A stretch of 64,000 nt of DNA from Nocardia higoensis (GTDB taxonomy: Bacteria; Actinomycetota; Actinomycetes; Mycobacteriales; Mycobacteriaceae), in the NCBI RefSeq assembly GCF_015477835.1, contig NZ_JADLQN010000001.1:2914001-2978000 (forward strand), in the 5' to 3' direction. Below the pieces are notes generated by a model, which was not told the DNA's origin, searched no databases, and saw nothing but the letters and a program-made list of their open reading frames with translations. The translations under genes were made by a program, and so were the position numbers. Numbering within the stretch: the stretch's first letter is position 1; each line of letters starts with the position of its first letter. This document shows, piece after piece, positions 1-8,232 of the stretch.

Positions 1-648
1 GTTGTCACGCAACCGCGCCCGGAGCTGGGGCACGCTGTCGAACGAGGTCACGCTGCGACGCAGATGCCGGTACAGGGTGGCGTCGCCGGTGAGCAGCGTG
101 CCGGCCGGAATGATCACCGCGCCGCAGACCGCGTTCCAGACCAGACGGGCCCACAGTGATCCGCGCACCGAGTATTCGTGCACCGCGAGCGGGGCACCGG
201 GACGCAGCAGCGCCGCGAACGCGCGCAGTTGCGCGTCGGGGTCGGCGAGGTTGCGGAGCAGGTACGCGGCGAAGATGCCGTCGAAACGGCCGATATCCGC
301 CGCATCGAGGTCTTCGATGCGGGCGTGGTGGAAACGCACTGTCGCGGGCCAGGATTTCGCTCGTGCGCGGGCGAGCATCTGCGCCGATGCGTCGACGGCG
401 AGAATCTCCGCGTCCGGGGCGACCGACAACAGCGCCGCGGTCGACGCGCCGGTACCGCAGCCGGCGTCGAGCAGCCGGAGTCCGGCGCCGTTCCCGGGGA
501 GCCGCATGCGTCGCGCGGACAGGCGTAGATGCTCGTGATAGCCGGGGTTGAATCCGACGAGCCGGTCGTAGTAGGCAGCGCCGTTGTCGAATGTGGCCGG
601 GACCTGGTCCCGTGGAAGTCCGGTCGGGCCGAGCCTGGCGCGCCTCAC
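1..648 (-). CDS. SAM-dependent class I methyltransferase (3' end cut by window edge)
   Basis: Reading leftward from a GTG at 648, the frame stays open to the window edge, so the C-terminus is missing. Near residue 55 there is a clear SAM-binding motif I (LLDAGCGTGAS), followed by an acidic strand-2 end (AVDASAQML) and the order expected of a UbiE/MenG-like class I methyltransferase. The start codon overlaps the stop of the lycopene-cyclase remnant by four bases (GTGA), so the two were probably translated together. Methyltransferases of this type occur in carotenoid clusters of Nocardia and Rhodococcus, which suggests a lipid or carotenoid substrate, but the sequence does not fix the substrate. 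Confidence 0.85.
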   Translation of the reverse strand, partial: MRRARLGPTGLPRDQVPATFDNGAAYYDRLVGFNPGYHEHLRLSARRMRLPGNGAGLRLLDAGCGTGASTAALLSVAPDAEILAVDASAQMLARARAKSWPATVRFHHARIEDLDAADIGRFDGIFAAYLLRNLADPDAQLRAFAALLRPGAPLAVHEYSVRGSLWARLVWNAVCGAVIIPAGTLLTGDATLYRHLRRSVTSFDSVPQLRARLRDN

Positions 649-896
649 GGCGCTACCCGGCGGCCGACGCGGTGTTCGTTGCGGCGGCGGTGTTCCCGCA
701 ACCGCGGAACCGCCGCCACCATCGCGAAGCCGAACAGGAAGGGTTCGACCGGGATGAACACCAACTCTTCGATCGGTACCTCCCACGGTAGGAGTCGGCC
801 GGTGCGATAGCGCGGATTCCGACTCCACATCGGCGGCGGCCGCGATCGCGTCCCACACCAGCAGTATGCCCGTGACCGGCAACACACTGCGGACAA
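645..896 (-). pseudogene. Lycopene cyclase-domain protein (CrtYc/CrtYd type), apparently frameshifted and truncated
   Basis: The last ~60 residues read as the second half of a CrtY-type lycopene cyclase subunit: NPRYRTGRLLPWEVPIEELV, then a hydrophobic helix. The PxEE motif is the family hallmark. The matching first half (VLPVTGILLVWDAIAAAAD) is on the same strand but in another frame, from a possible GTG at 885. Joining the two frames around 845 gives a sensible cyclase-like sequence. No normal N-terminal membrane segments are found further upstream. This is either a decayed gene or one with a sequencing indel. Members normally span ~100 residues with three helices; here only two are recoverable. 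It overlaps the methyltransferase start by four bases. Confidence 0.55.
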
Positions 897-1211
897 GACG
901 CGCCGGGGTGTCGTTCGAAGCGGGCGCCGAGGATTCCCTGCGGGGCGGCCCGGCTACGAGGCCGAAGGCCTGGAGCGGGGTGCCAGGGTGCCGAACCGAT
1001 CGACAATGCCGAGGCCCGGCGCCCCCTGGTCGCCGTCCCCCGAGTCGAGTGTGCCCACCGGGCCGGAAACGCACACTTCGACCGAAGCAGAACGGGACCG
1101 CGCCTCGATCAGGCGACGGTCCCGCGGTGGTGGATCATGTCGGGCTGTACTTCAGGGCCTTCACGCTTCAGGGCCTTGACTTCGGCCCATCTTGTGGTGA
1201 ACCCTCCGGGG
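897..1211. other. Non-coding spacer between cyclase remnant and tRNA-Ala
   Basis: No convincing gene is seen here. The open frames are shadows with arginine-rich, low-complexity translations. The region holds the probable tRNA terminator (separate entry) and a short direct repeat of CTTCAGGGCCTT around 1150-1175. Confidence 0.5.
1093..1124 (-). terminator. Hairpin downstream of tRNA-Ala
   Basis: CGGGACCG plus CGCCT pairs with AGGCG plus CGGTCCCG around a 5-base loop with a single bulge. Read on the minus strand it is followed by TTCTGCTT. It lies ~90 bases after the tRNA 3' end, so it probably ends that transcript. Confidence 0.55.
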
Positions 1212-1284
1212 TGGAGCTAAGGGGAATCGAACCCCTGACCTTCTCGATGCGAACGAGACGCGCTACCAACTGCGCTATAGCCCC
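1212..1284 (-). tRNA. tRNA-Ala (anticodon CGC)
   Basis: The minus strand folds into a full cloverleaf of 73 bases. The acceptor arm GGGGCTA pairs with TAGCTCC, the D-arm has AGTTGGTA, the anticodon stem TCTCG/CGAGA carries loop TTCGCAT with anticodon CGC, and the T-arm AGGGG TTCGAAT CCCCT is standard. The discriminator base is A and CCA is not encoded. It decodes GCG alanine codons, which are common in this GC-rich genome. Confidence 0.96.
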
Positions 1285-1362
1285 GTGCGGCTCCTGCGAA
1301 CCGCGCTGTGACACTGTATCAGGCGGACGGTCCGGATACCGAATCGCCCGCCTGATCTGCGA

Positions 1363-2844
1363 TTATTCTCCCGCCGCCTGCCTGCGCGAGTCGGTGCCGG
1401 TGCGCCGGCGCAGAGCCCGCGCGGTGGCCGGGTCGAAGGGTTCGAGGTGCTCGAAGAGCGGATCCTCGTCGTCCACATCGAGCAAGGACGAGCGGCGGCG
1501 CAGGGCACGCGCGGTGGCGCGATCCATGCCGCCGGTGGCGATCCTGACCCGTTCGTCGGCGCTGAGTTCCTGCTCGTCGAACTCGTCGTCGTCCTCGGCT
1601 TCGCGGTGGCGGCGACCGAGGCGGGCGGCGCGACGCCTGCGGATCTCCTCCTCCATCCGCACCTGCTTGCGCAGATAGGCGAGATAGGCGCCGAGCACGA
1701 ATATCGACAGGCCGCTGCCCCACCAGAACATCGGGCTGATGATCAGTCCGAGCGCACCGGTCATGAGGGCGGTCAGCATGAGCGCGAGCACGGCGCGCTG
1801 ACGGAAGGTGTATCGGGCGGCGCGGGCGATCGCGTCGGCCTCCGGATCGTAACCCCCGCGCCCGCGCCGGGTCGGCACGAATTCCGGTTCCGGATCGTCG
1901 GATCGGACCTCGTGAGTCTGCTGATCCCGGGTCTCGAAGTCGCTGTCCGCTCCGTGGTCCGCGTCATCGGAATCGGACTCGGAATCGGCATGGTGACGCT
2001 CGGATTTCCGGCGATCCGCGCCGCGGCGACCCGAACGACGCCGGTCCGAGCGACGGCCGTCGTTGCCGCGTCGATCGGAATCGGCGTTCCCGGCCCCCTC
2101 ATCGGCGTACTCGCCATCGGCGTCGGGATCGTCGTCGGCGTCCCTGGAGTCGCCGTAGCCGGGATCGGGCGCTCGCACGGGCGCGGTGGAGCGAGCCGGT
2201 GGAATACGGGCCGTGATCTGTCGCGTCCCGGCGCGCGCGGTCCGCCTCGCGTCCTCGGCCTCGATGTCGCAGCCGTCGGCCTCCACGACCTCCGCGTCCT
2301 CGACATCACCGGTGTCGGCGACATCATCGGCGTCATCGGCTGCGCCGATGCCCTCGGCGGCATCGTCGGGGCCGAGATCGGCGTCCTCGGCGGCGGTTCG
2401 GGTGGCGCCGCCGCGACGGATGGTGCGCTCGCGGCGCGGGCCGTCGTCGGTGTCGTCGATATCGACGGGATTGCGCTCCCGGCCCTCCTCGGACGAATCC
2501 GTATCGCGCACCGACGCATCGGCGCGAGCGGAGCGGGACGACGCGGCCCGTTTACCGCGCCGGTCGTCGGTGGCCTCGTCGAGGAATTCGGCGAGGTCGT
2601 CGGAAACTTTCTCGTCGGCCGGTATGGTCATCCGGTCCTCCGCATCATCGCTGTGGAAACGCTTTCTCCGCACTCGGTTCGGTCGATAGCGCAGCCGCCG
2701 TTTGGAGCCGCCGCGATGCAACACTCTGGTCGCGAGCGCGGCGTCGGTCGTCTGCCGGATTCTGGGGTGCCGGTCGGCGAGAATCGGGAACAGGACGAAG
2801 ACCCAGAGCACGACCAAGCCGATCCACAGGATCGAATTCGGCAT
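1363..2844 (-). CDS. glpR: GlpR/SepX-like divisome membrane protein
   Basis: 493 aa. The N-terminus is one membrane helix (SILWIGLVVLWVFVLFPIL) followed by the conserved RIRQTTDAALATRVLHRGG. A ~280-residue Asp/Arg/Ala-rich disordered stretch (about 60-345) comes next, then two further helices around 350-395 and a basic, charged C-terminus. This layout matches the actinobacterial SepX/GlpR family (Rv0996 position), the membrane partner of the MoeA-like cell-division protein Glp in Corynebacterium and a septation factor in Streptomyces. It is the last gene of a minus-strand run galU-glp-rimJ-glpR, 291 bases after rimJ. The assignment rests on N-terminal similarity and synteny; the long acidic linker is lineage-specific. 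Confidence 0.8.
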   Translation of the reverse strand: MPNSILWIGLVVLWVFVLFPILADRHPRIRQTTDAALATRVLHRGGSKRRLRYRPNRVRRKRFHSDDAEDRMTIPADEKVSDDLAEFLDEATDDRRGKRAASSRSARADASVRDTDSSEEGRERNPVDIDDTDDGPRRERTIRRGGATRTAAEDADLGPDDAAEGIGAADDADDVADTGDVEDAEVVEADGCDIEAEDARRTARAGTRQITARIPPARSTAPVRAPDPGYGDSRDADDDPDADGEYADEGAGNADSDRRGNDGRRSDRRRSGRRGADRRKSERHHADSESDSDDADHGADSDFETRDQQTHEVRSDDPEPEFVPTRRGRGGYDPEADAIARAARYTFRQRAVLALMLTALMTGALGLIISPMFWWGSGLSIFVLGAYLAYLRKQVRMEEEIRRRRAARLGRRHREAEDDDEFDEQELSADERVRIATGGMDRATARALRRRSSLLDVDDEDPLFEHLEPFDPATARALRRRTGTDSRRQAAGE

Positions 2845-3093
2845 CAGACCGTCACCTCCGTCCCCACCAGTTCAATCCTTTCGGGCTGTCCGTTCAGCAG
2901 TGGCGTCGCTCGCGAACGGCACACCTCCGACGTCGGTAGGTTAATTCGCTCGGAGGTGGTGATCCCGCAGGCGCGCCGTGCACACGGGTCACACCTGTCA
3001 CAATGCCACCACCACGAGAGTAGGCGTGAACCCGAATCCGACGCGAGCCGGAATTACCGCCTGAATGCAGAACAGAACGATACGACGCGCGAT

Positions 3094-3127
3094 GATTCGC
3101 CTACCAGCACGATTCGCCTACCAGCAC
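3094..3127. repeat. Two tandem 17-bp copies just after rimJ
   Basis: GATTCGCCTACCAGCAC occurs twice head to tail. A related piece (AGCACGATACGG) occurs twice more up to and across the rimJ stop codon at 3136. On the coding strand, the last rimJ codons (CGTATCGTGCTG) are repeated straight after its stop. This looks like recent slippage that duplicated the 3' end of the gene. Confidence 0.7.
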
Positions 3128-3135
3128 GATACGGC

Positions 3136-3795
3136 TCAAGGCAGCACGATACGGCCCGCGCGGGCCAGCCGCTCGACAACGGTGCCGCCCAATTCCTCGA
3201 CGGTGATACCCACCAGCAGATGATCACGCCAGGCGCCGTCGACGTCCAGATAACGCCGCAGCAATCCTTCTTCCCGGAATCCGCAGTGGCGCAGCACCGC
3301 CTGGCTCGCCAGATTCTCCGGCCGGACGGTGGCCTCCACACGATGCAGTCCGACGGGCCCGAAACAGTGGTCGAGGCCCAGCGCCAGCGCAGCCGTCGCC
3401 ACGCCCTGCCCGCTGCGATCCTTGGCCACCCAATAACCGATCCAGGCCGAACGCAGCGCGCCGCGCACGATATTGCCGACGGTCAGTTGTCCCGCGAACG
3501 CACCGTCGACTTCGATGGCGAACGGGATCATCGCGCCCCGACGCGCCTCGGCTTTCAGGCTCGACCACAGCGAAGGCCAATTCGACGCGTGGTTGCGCGC
3601 CTCCCAGCTGCCGCGCCCGGTCGGCTCCCACGGTTCGAGATGCTCACGGTCGCGCAGTCGCAGTCTGCTCCACGCGGCGGCGTCGCGGAATCGCACCGGC
3701 CGAAGTGTCACCGCACCGGCGGCCACGTGCACCGGACCGAGGCGGGCGGGCCATCCAGGATGCTGCGTGGCCCGGAATACGTTCATACTCTCCAT
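3136..3795 (-). CDS. rimJ: RimJ/RimL-type GNAT N-acetyltransferase
   Basis: 219 aa. Typical ribosomal-protein acetyltransferase layout: TLRPVRFRDAAAWSRLR at the N-terminus, IGYWVAKDRSGQGVATAAL as the acetyl-CoA-binding motif A around residues 120-140, and HRVEATVRPENLASQAVLRHCGFREEG as motif B. Family members transfer acetyl from acetyl-CoA to N-terminal or other amines. The native target is unknown, and the name follows the Rv0995 synteny. It lies 33 bases after glp in the same operon. The start is either ATG at 3795 or the ATG at 3786, three codons later. The 3' end borders tandem repeats, and the protein ends ...RIVLP. Confidence 0.88.
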   Translation of the reverse strand: MESMNVFRATQHPGWPARLGPVHVAAGAVTLRPVRFRDAAAWSRLRLRDREHLEPWEPTGRGSWEARNHASNWPSLWSSLKAEARRGAMIPFAIEVDGAFAGQLTVGNIVRGALRSAWIGYWVAKDRSGQGVATAALALGLDHCFGPVGLHRVEATVRPENLASQAVLRHCGFREEGLLRRYLDVDGAWRDHLLVGITVEELGGTVVERLARAGRIVLP

Positions 3796-3828
3796 AGTTC
3801 AGTCATGCCCCGAAGCTGCGCGGCCGAG

Positions 3829-5085
3829 TCAGCCACGCTGGGACAGGAAGGCGACCTGTACCTCGTCCCCGGTCCGGAAATCGGTGTCGTCCGGTTCGAC
3901 GATGATCAGGCTGTTCGCCTCTGCCAGAGTCGCCAGCAGATGCGAGGATCCCGCCGCACCGCCCAGCGGCTGCACCAGGTAGTCGCCGGTCGCCTCGTCG
4001 CGCATGAGCTGGGCGCGCAAGTAGCCCTTGCGCCCCTCCATCGAACTGATCGGGGTGATGGTCCTGGCCCGCACGATCCGGCGCATCGGATGCCTGCGCC
4101 CGAGCGCGATGCGGATCAGCGGCCGCACCATCACCTCGAAGACCACCAACGCGCCCACCGGATTCGAGGGCAGCAGGAAGGTCGGCACCTCGTCGCGGCC
4201 CAGCCTGCCGAAACCCTGCACCGAGCCGGGATGCATGGCGACCCTGGCGATTTCGAGTTCACCGAGCCCCTCGAGCGCCTCGCGCACCTGCTCGGACGCC
4301 CAACCGCCGACCGCTCCCGCGATCACCACGACTTCCGAGCGCACCAACTGCCCCTCGACCACGTCACGCAACCTGCGCGGATCGGTGCTGACGATGCCGA
4401 CCCGGTTCACGTCGGCGCCCGCGTCCCGCGCGGCGGCGGCCAATGCGTAGGAGTTGACGTCGTAGACCTGGCCGGGACCGGGCGTCCTGTCGATATCGAT
4501 CAGTTCTCCGCCGACCGAGATCACCGAGAGCCGGGGCCGCGGGTGCACCAGCACCTTGTCCTGGCCGACCGCGGCCAGCAGACCCACCTGGGCCGGGCCG
4601 ATGATGGTGCCCGCGCGCACGGCCACGTCGCCGGGCTGCACGTCGTCGCCGACGCGGCGGACGTAATCGCCCGACCGCACCGGCTCGTACACCTTGATCC
4701 TGGCCCGGCCGCCGTCGGTGAAATCCAGCGGCAGCACGGCGTCGGCGAGGGTCGGCAACGGCGCGCCGGTGTCCACGCGCACGGTCTGGCGCGGTTGCAG
4801 CCGGATGGGCTGGCGTGAGCCCGCCACCACCTCGCCCACCACGGGCAGCGTGAGGTCGACGAGTTCGCCGTCCTCGTCGCGGATCTCGCTACCCGCGGCG
4901 GCCACATCGACACTGCGCACGGCGTAACCGTCGATGGCGGCCTGGTCGAAACCGGGCAGCGGACGCTCGGTGACGATGTCCTCGGCGCACAGCAGCCCCT
5001 GCGCCTCGGAGATCGCGACCCGGACCGGCCGCGGTGCGACCGCCGCCGCGGTCACCTTGATCTGCTGATCCTCAACCGAGCGCAT
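3829..5085 (-). CDS. glp: MoeA/gephyrin-like protein, probable Glp divisome component
   Basis: 418 aa with the full MoeA fold. Domain II carries PGFDQAAIDGYAV (45-56), and the domain III MPT-binding core runs from about 183 to 330. Key MoeA motifs are altered. The usual GGxSxGxxD loop reads GAVGGWASEQV (257-267), without the serine and the catalytic aspartate, and the usual LPGNPVS reads LPSNPVG (305-311). This argues against molybdenum insertase activity and fits Glp, the gephyrin-like protein that binds FtsZ and the membrane receptor GlpR in Corynebacterium. The glpR-like gene is two genes downstream. M. tuberculosis calls the syntenic gene moeA1 (Rv0994). Family is certain; the non-enzymatic role is inferred. 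Confidence 0.82.
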   Translation of the reverse strand: MRSVEDQQIKVTAAAVAPRPVRVAISEAQGLLCAEDIVTERPLPGFDQAAIDGYAVRSVDVAAAGSEIRDEDGELVDLTLPVVGEVVAGSRQPIRLQPRQTVRVDTGAPLPTLADAVLPLDFTDGGRARIKVYEPVRSGDYVRRVGDDVQPGDVAVRAGTIIGPAQVGLLAAVGQDKVLVHPRPRLSVISVGGELIDIDRTPGPGQVYDVNSYALAAAARDAGADVNRVGIVSTDPRRLRDVVEGQLVRSEVVVIAGAVGGWASEQVREALEGLGELEIARVAMHPGSVQGFGRLGRDEVPTFLLPSNPVGALVVFEVMVRPLIRIALGRRHPMRRIVRARTITPISSMEGRKGYLRAQLMRDEATGDYLVQPLGGAAGSSHLLATLAEANSLIIVEPDDTDFRTGDEVQVAFLSQRG

Positions 5086-5200
5086 CCAGCCCTTCCTGAT
5101 CCTCTCCGCACCTGTTCACGGTCCGGCCCTCCCGGGCCCGGCCGTGATCGCCCGCCCCGCACATTGTGGTACCCGACCGCAGGCGCGCCAGGCGCGGCTC

Positions 5201-6190
5201 CTACTCGTCGGTCGCCAGTTGCGGATCCCAGTCCGAACTCAGCCGATGATGCAGCCACTCCCGCAGGGCGGGGCCGTATTCCTCCCGTTCGAGGGCGAAA
5301 TCGACCGCTGCTCGAAGATAACCGCCCGGGTTGCCCAAATCGTGGCGCGACCCACGGTGGACGACCACATGTACCGGATGTCCTTCTTCGATCAGCAGCG
5401 CGATGGCGTCGGTGAGCTGCAATTCACCACCGGCGCCGGGCTCGATACGCCGCAGCGCGTCGAAAATCGCCCGGTCGAGCAGGTACCGGCCGGCCGCGGC
5501 GTAGGTCGAGGGCGCGTCGGCGAGTTCGGGCTTCTCCACCATGCCTTTGACACGCAGCACATTCGGGTTGACGGCGTCGGGCACCGGGGCGACGTCGAAG
5601 ACGCCGTAGGCGCTGACCTCGTCCTTGGGAACGTCGATCGCGCACAGCACCGAGCCGCCGCGCTTGCGCCGGACCCGGCTCATCACGTCGAGCACACCGC
5701 AGGGCAGCACCAGATCGTCCGGCAGCAGCACGGCGACGGCGTCCTCGTCGTCGTCGAGCACACGCTCGGCCTGCGCCACGGCATGTCCGAGCCCGAGCGG
5801 TTCCTCCTGCACCACCGAGGTGACATCGAGCAGCGCGGGCGCCTTGCGCACCTTCTCCAGCAGGTGGAACTTGCCGCGCTCGGCCAGCGTGCCCTCGAGC
5901 ACGAGGTCCTCGACGAAGTGCGCGACCACGCCGTCCTTGCCGGGCGAGGTCACGATCACCAGGCGCTGCGCGCCGGAATCGGCGGCCTCGGAGGCGACCA
6001 GTTCGATGCCGGGGGTGTCGACCACCGGCAGCAACTCCTTGGGCACCGTCTTCGTCGCGGGCAGGAACCGGGTCCCCAGCCCTGCCGCCGGAACGACGGC
6101 CGTGCGGAAACACGACGCCACTCCCTGCGAGGACACCGTGTCCGCCGGGGACACTGCGGCCTGCGCGGACTGTCCGGCCTTTGCTGTCAT
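5201..6190 (-). CDS. galU: UTP-glucose-1-phosphate uridylyltransferase
   Basis: 329 aa. It makes UDP-glucose from UTP and glucose-1-phosphate for trehalose, arabinogalactan and glycan synthesis. The nucleotide-binding signature AVVPAAGLGTRFLPATK starts at residue 30, followed by KELLPVVDTPGIELV, the metal-binding LLPDD and GMVEKP, all as in GalU. The first ~27 residues are a variable leader, so a later start is possible, though none has a better upstream signal. First gene of the minus-strand run to glp, rimJ and glpR. It is divergent from the cyclo-ligase gene, with ~80 bases between them for both promoters. Confidence 0.95.
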   Translation of the reverse strand: MTAKAGQSAQAAVSPADTVSSQGVASCFRTAVVPAAGLGTRFLPATKTVPKELLPVVDTPGIELVASEAADSGAQRLVIVTSPGKDGVVAHFVEDLVLEGTLAERGKFHLLEKVRKAPALLDVTSVVQEEPLGLGHAVAQAERVLDDDEDAVAVLLPDDLVLPCGVLDVMSRVRRKRGGSVLCAIDVPKDEVSAYGVFDVAPVPDAVNPNVLRVKGMVEKPELADAPSTYAAAGRYLLDRAIFDALRRIEPGAGGELQLTDAIALLIEEGHPVHVVVHRGSRHDLGNPGGYLRAAVDFALEREEYGPALREWLHHRLSSDWDPQLATDE

Positions 6191-6271
6191 ACGCCTACCC
6201 TATCCATCCATGACACCGCCGATGAACGTCGTCGCGACGATCCGGCTGCGGCTGAGCTTAAGGTGATCCCC

Positions 6272-6868
6272 ATGGGGATGCCCCGTCAGCGCGACAAACA
6301 GACATGGCGTGAAGAAATTCTCGCTCGGCGGGCCGGCCTCGACCCGGCGCGGCACGCGGCGGAGGCCGCGGCCCTGGCCGCGGCGGTGCGCGAGCTGCCC
6401 GGCGACGGCGTCACCTGCGCGTACGTGCCGGTGCGCGGCGAACCCGGATCGACCGCCATGCTCGACGAGCTGCGGGCGCGCGGCGGTCGGGTGCTGGTGC
6501 CGGTGACCGGTGCGCCGGGAGCGCTGGCCTGGGGCGAGTACACCGGCGCGGGCGATCTGCGGCCCGCGCGCTACGGGTTGCTCGAACCGGCAGGCCCCGC
6601 ACTCGGGCCGGAGGTGGTGGCCGAGGCCGATCTGATCCTGTTGCCCGCGCTGGCGGTGGACCGGCGCGGCGTGCGCCTGGGTCGCGGGGCCGGATACTAC
6701 GACCGCACCCTCGGCGCGGCCGGGTCGCACGCCCGGCTGGTCGCGGTGGTGCGGGACGAGGAGTTCGTGGCGTCGCTGCCCGAGGAGGAGCACGATGTGC
6801 GGGTCGGCTGGGTTCTCACGCCCGGTGGCGGACCGATCCGGCTCGACCGCGACGAGTGCGGGGAATGA
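6272..6868 (+). CDS. 5-formyltetrahydrofolate cyclo-ligase
   Basis: 198 aa from ATG 6272. It converts 5-formyl-THF to 5,10-methenyl-THF with ATP, a folate salvage step. Visible family motifs are the basic N-terminus RQRDKQTWREEILARRAGL, the substrate region GEPGSTAMLDELRARG, and the ATP-binding GVRLGRGAGYYDRTL near residue 135. An AAGG at 6260-6263 suits ATG 6272; ATG 6278 and GTG 6263 are alternatives. Syntenic with Rv0992c, divergent from galU, with FmdB 70 bases downstream. Confidence 0.93.
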   Translation: MGMPRQRDKQTWREEILARRAGLDPARHAAEAAALAAAVRELPGDGVTCAYVPVRGEPGSTAMLDELRARGGRVLVPVTGAPGALAWGEYTGAGDLRPARYGLLEPAGPALGPEVVAEADLILLPALAVDRRGVRLGRGAGYYDRTLGAAGSHARLVAVVRDEEFVASLPEEEHDVRVGWVLTPGGGPIRLDRDECGE

Positions 6869-6938
6869 CACACCGACTGGCGATGTTGGCACTGTCGGCG
6901 CTAGAGTGCTAGATCGACGGAAACTCGCGGAGGATGCT

Positions 6939-7286
6939 GTGCCAACTTACTCGTATGCGTGCACCGAGTGTGACAACCGGTTCGACATCGTTCAGTCGTT
7001 CTCCGACGATGCCCTGACCGTGTGTGAACAATGCTCCGGGAAGCTGCGCAAACTGTTCAATTCGGTCGGCATCGTCTTCAAGGGCAGCGGCTTCTACCGC
7101 ACCGACAGCCGTGGCGGCGCGGTCCCCGCGGGTGATTCCGCCAAGTCCGACTCCTCGTCCGGCAGCTCGGATTCGTCGTCCAGTTCTTCGTCGTCCAGTT
7201 CTTCGTCGTCGAGCTCATCGTCGTCGAGTTCGTCGTCGAGCTCGACCTCGTCCAGCACCGCGACCACGAGCACCTCGGTCGCCTGA
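6939..7286 (+). CDS. FmdB-family zinc-ribbon protein with a long serine tail
   Basis: 115 aa from GTG 6939, chosen for the GCGGAGGA eight bases upstream and the family-standard N-terminus PTYSYACTECDNRFDIVQ. Two CxxC pairs (residues 8-11 and about 29-32) form the zinc ribbon. The C-terminal ~50 residues are almost all serine with a few Asp, Gly and Thr. The DNA there is an imperfect 15-base repeat built from TCG and AGT codons. FmdB proteins normally end in a shorter Ser/Gly/Asp-rich tail, so this one is expanded. Function is poorly known; the M. tuberculosis relative Rv0991c has been linked to protein quality control. Confidence 0.9.
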   Translation: MPTYSYACTECDNRFDIVQSFSDDALTVCEQCSGKLRKLFNSVGIVFKGSGFYRTDSRGGAVPAGDSAKSDSSSGSSDSSSSSSSSSSSSSSSSSSSSSSSSTSSSTATTSTSVA

Positions 7287-7475
7287 TCTTCTTCGCCCGG
7301 ACGTCCGACCGCGTGCGGCCGGTCCGCCCCGTTCAGACCATCGAGGCGCCCCCGCGCGCGCTCGCCACTGTCGCGTCGCGCCGATCTCCGGGTGATCCAT
7401 CCCCAACCCGATAGTTGTCCCCAGTCGCCGGTACCGCCGGTGCGCCAGGCCGATTCGCGGCGATAGCGTCGCCGC

Positions 7476-8120
7476 ATGCCCCGCCTGTTCAGCGATCTCG
7501 GTCGTGACTCCGTCCTGCGAACGCTCTGGTGGAACCGGCCGCCGTGGATCGACGCCGCACTCGCACGCCGTGTGCTGGCCGCCGCACTCGTCGTGGCGGC
7601 CGCCCTCCTGCTGGTGCGCGGCGATCCGGATGCGAAACGCGTTTCGGTCGTTCTCGCGAGCCGTGATCTGCCGCCCGGCGCCTCCCTCACCGCCGCCGAC
7701 GTGACCACGGCGCCGCGAGAAGCGGGCTCCTTGCCGACGGGCGCCGTACGCGATCCGGGCGATCTGCTCGGCGCGACGCTCACCGGCGCGATGCGCACCG
7801 GTGAGGTGTTCACCGATCTGCGGGTCGTCGGTCCGCGACTGGCCGAGGTCGCCACCGGCGCGGCGGAGTCGCGCATCGTCCCGATCCGGTTGGCCGATAC
7901 GGCGGTCGCGGGCATCCTGCGCGCAGGCGATCGGGTCGACGTGGTGGGCGCCGAGGAGCGAGCGCGCACGCTGGCGAAAGACGCCGCCGTGGTGCTCGTC
8001 GCCGAATCCGGAGAACGCGATCGCGCCGGGCCCGTGGTCCTGGTGGCCATGGACGCCGAACACGCCGTCGCGGTCGCGGCGGCATCGCTGCATACCGCTC
8101 TGACCGTCGTATTACATTGA
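7476..8120 (+). CDS. SAF-domain membrane-anchored protein (CpaB/RcpC-like)
   Basis: 214 aa. One N-terminal membrane helix (ARRVLAAALVVAAALLLV, about 29-46) is followed by a SAF domain: VVLASRDLPPGASLTAADV...GDLLGATLTGAMRTGEVFTDLRVV. The outer half resembles the RcpC domain of Flp-pilus assembly protein CpaB. Known CpaB proteins help export Flp pilins, but no other pilus gene is nearby. The gene is syntenic with Rv0990c, so it is a stand-alone conserved protein of unclear role. Confidence 0.82.
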   Translation: MPRLFSDLGRDSVLRTLWWNRPPWIDAALARRVLAAALVVAAALLLVRGDPDAKRVSVVLASRDLPPGASLTAADVTTAPREAGSLPTGAVRDPGDLLGATLTGAMRTGEVFTDLRVVGPRLAEVATGAAESRIVPIRLADTAVAGILRAGDRVDVVGAEERARTLAKDAAVVLVAESGERDRAGPVVLVAMDAEHAVAVAAASLHTALTVVLH

Positions 8121-8232
8121 CCGACCGAGTTCGCCGGTCGATTGCCGATATCGTGAAATACGATCCCGATACGGCGGATGAGTATTTCGCCGAGCGCGAC
8201 CGTTGGATTCATCCCGAAGAGGAGAACTCGGC

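Noticed and set aside
1212..1284. Integration site at tRNA-Ala
   Set aside because: No integrase and no duplicated tRNA 3' end in the window.
3094..3127. CRISPR array
   Set aside because: Only two 17-bp direct copies without spacers and no cas genes.
1447..4818. Plus-strand open frame of 1123 codons
   Set aside because: It runs antisense through glpR, rimJ and glp; GC-rich coding DNA often leaves the opposite strand open, and the translation has no domain.
5144..6271. Long upstream extension of the cyclo-ligase frame
   Set aside because: Antisense to galU; the conserved cyclo-ligase N-terminus and ribosome site are at 6272.
8117..8232. Possible short coding start before mscL (DRVRRSIADIVKYDPDTADEY...)
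   Set aside because: It looks protein-like for ~40 residues but starts at TTG without a ribosome site and runs out of frame into mscL.
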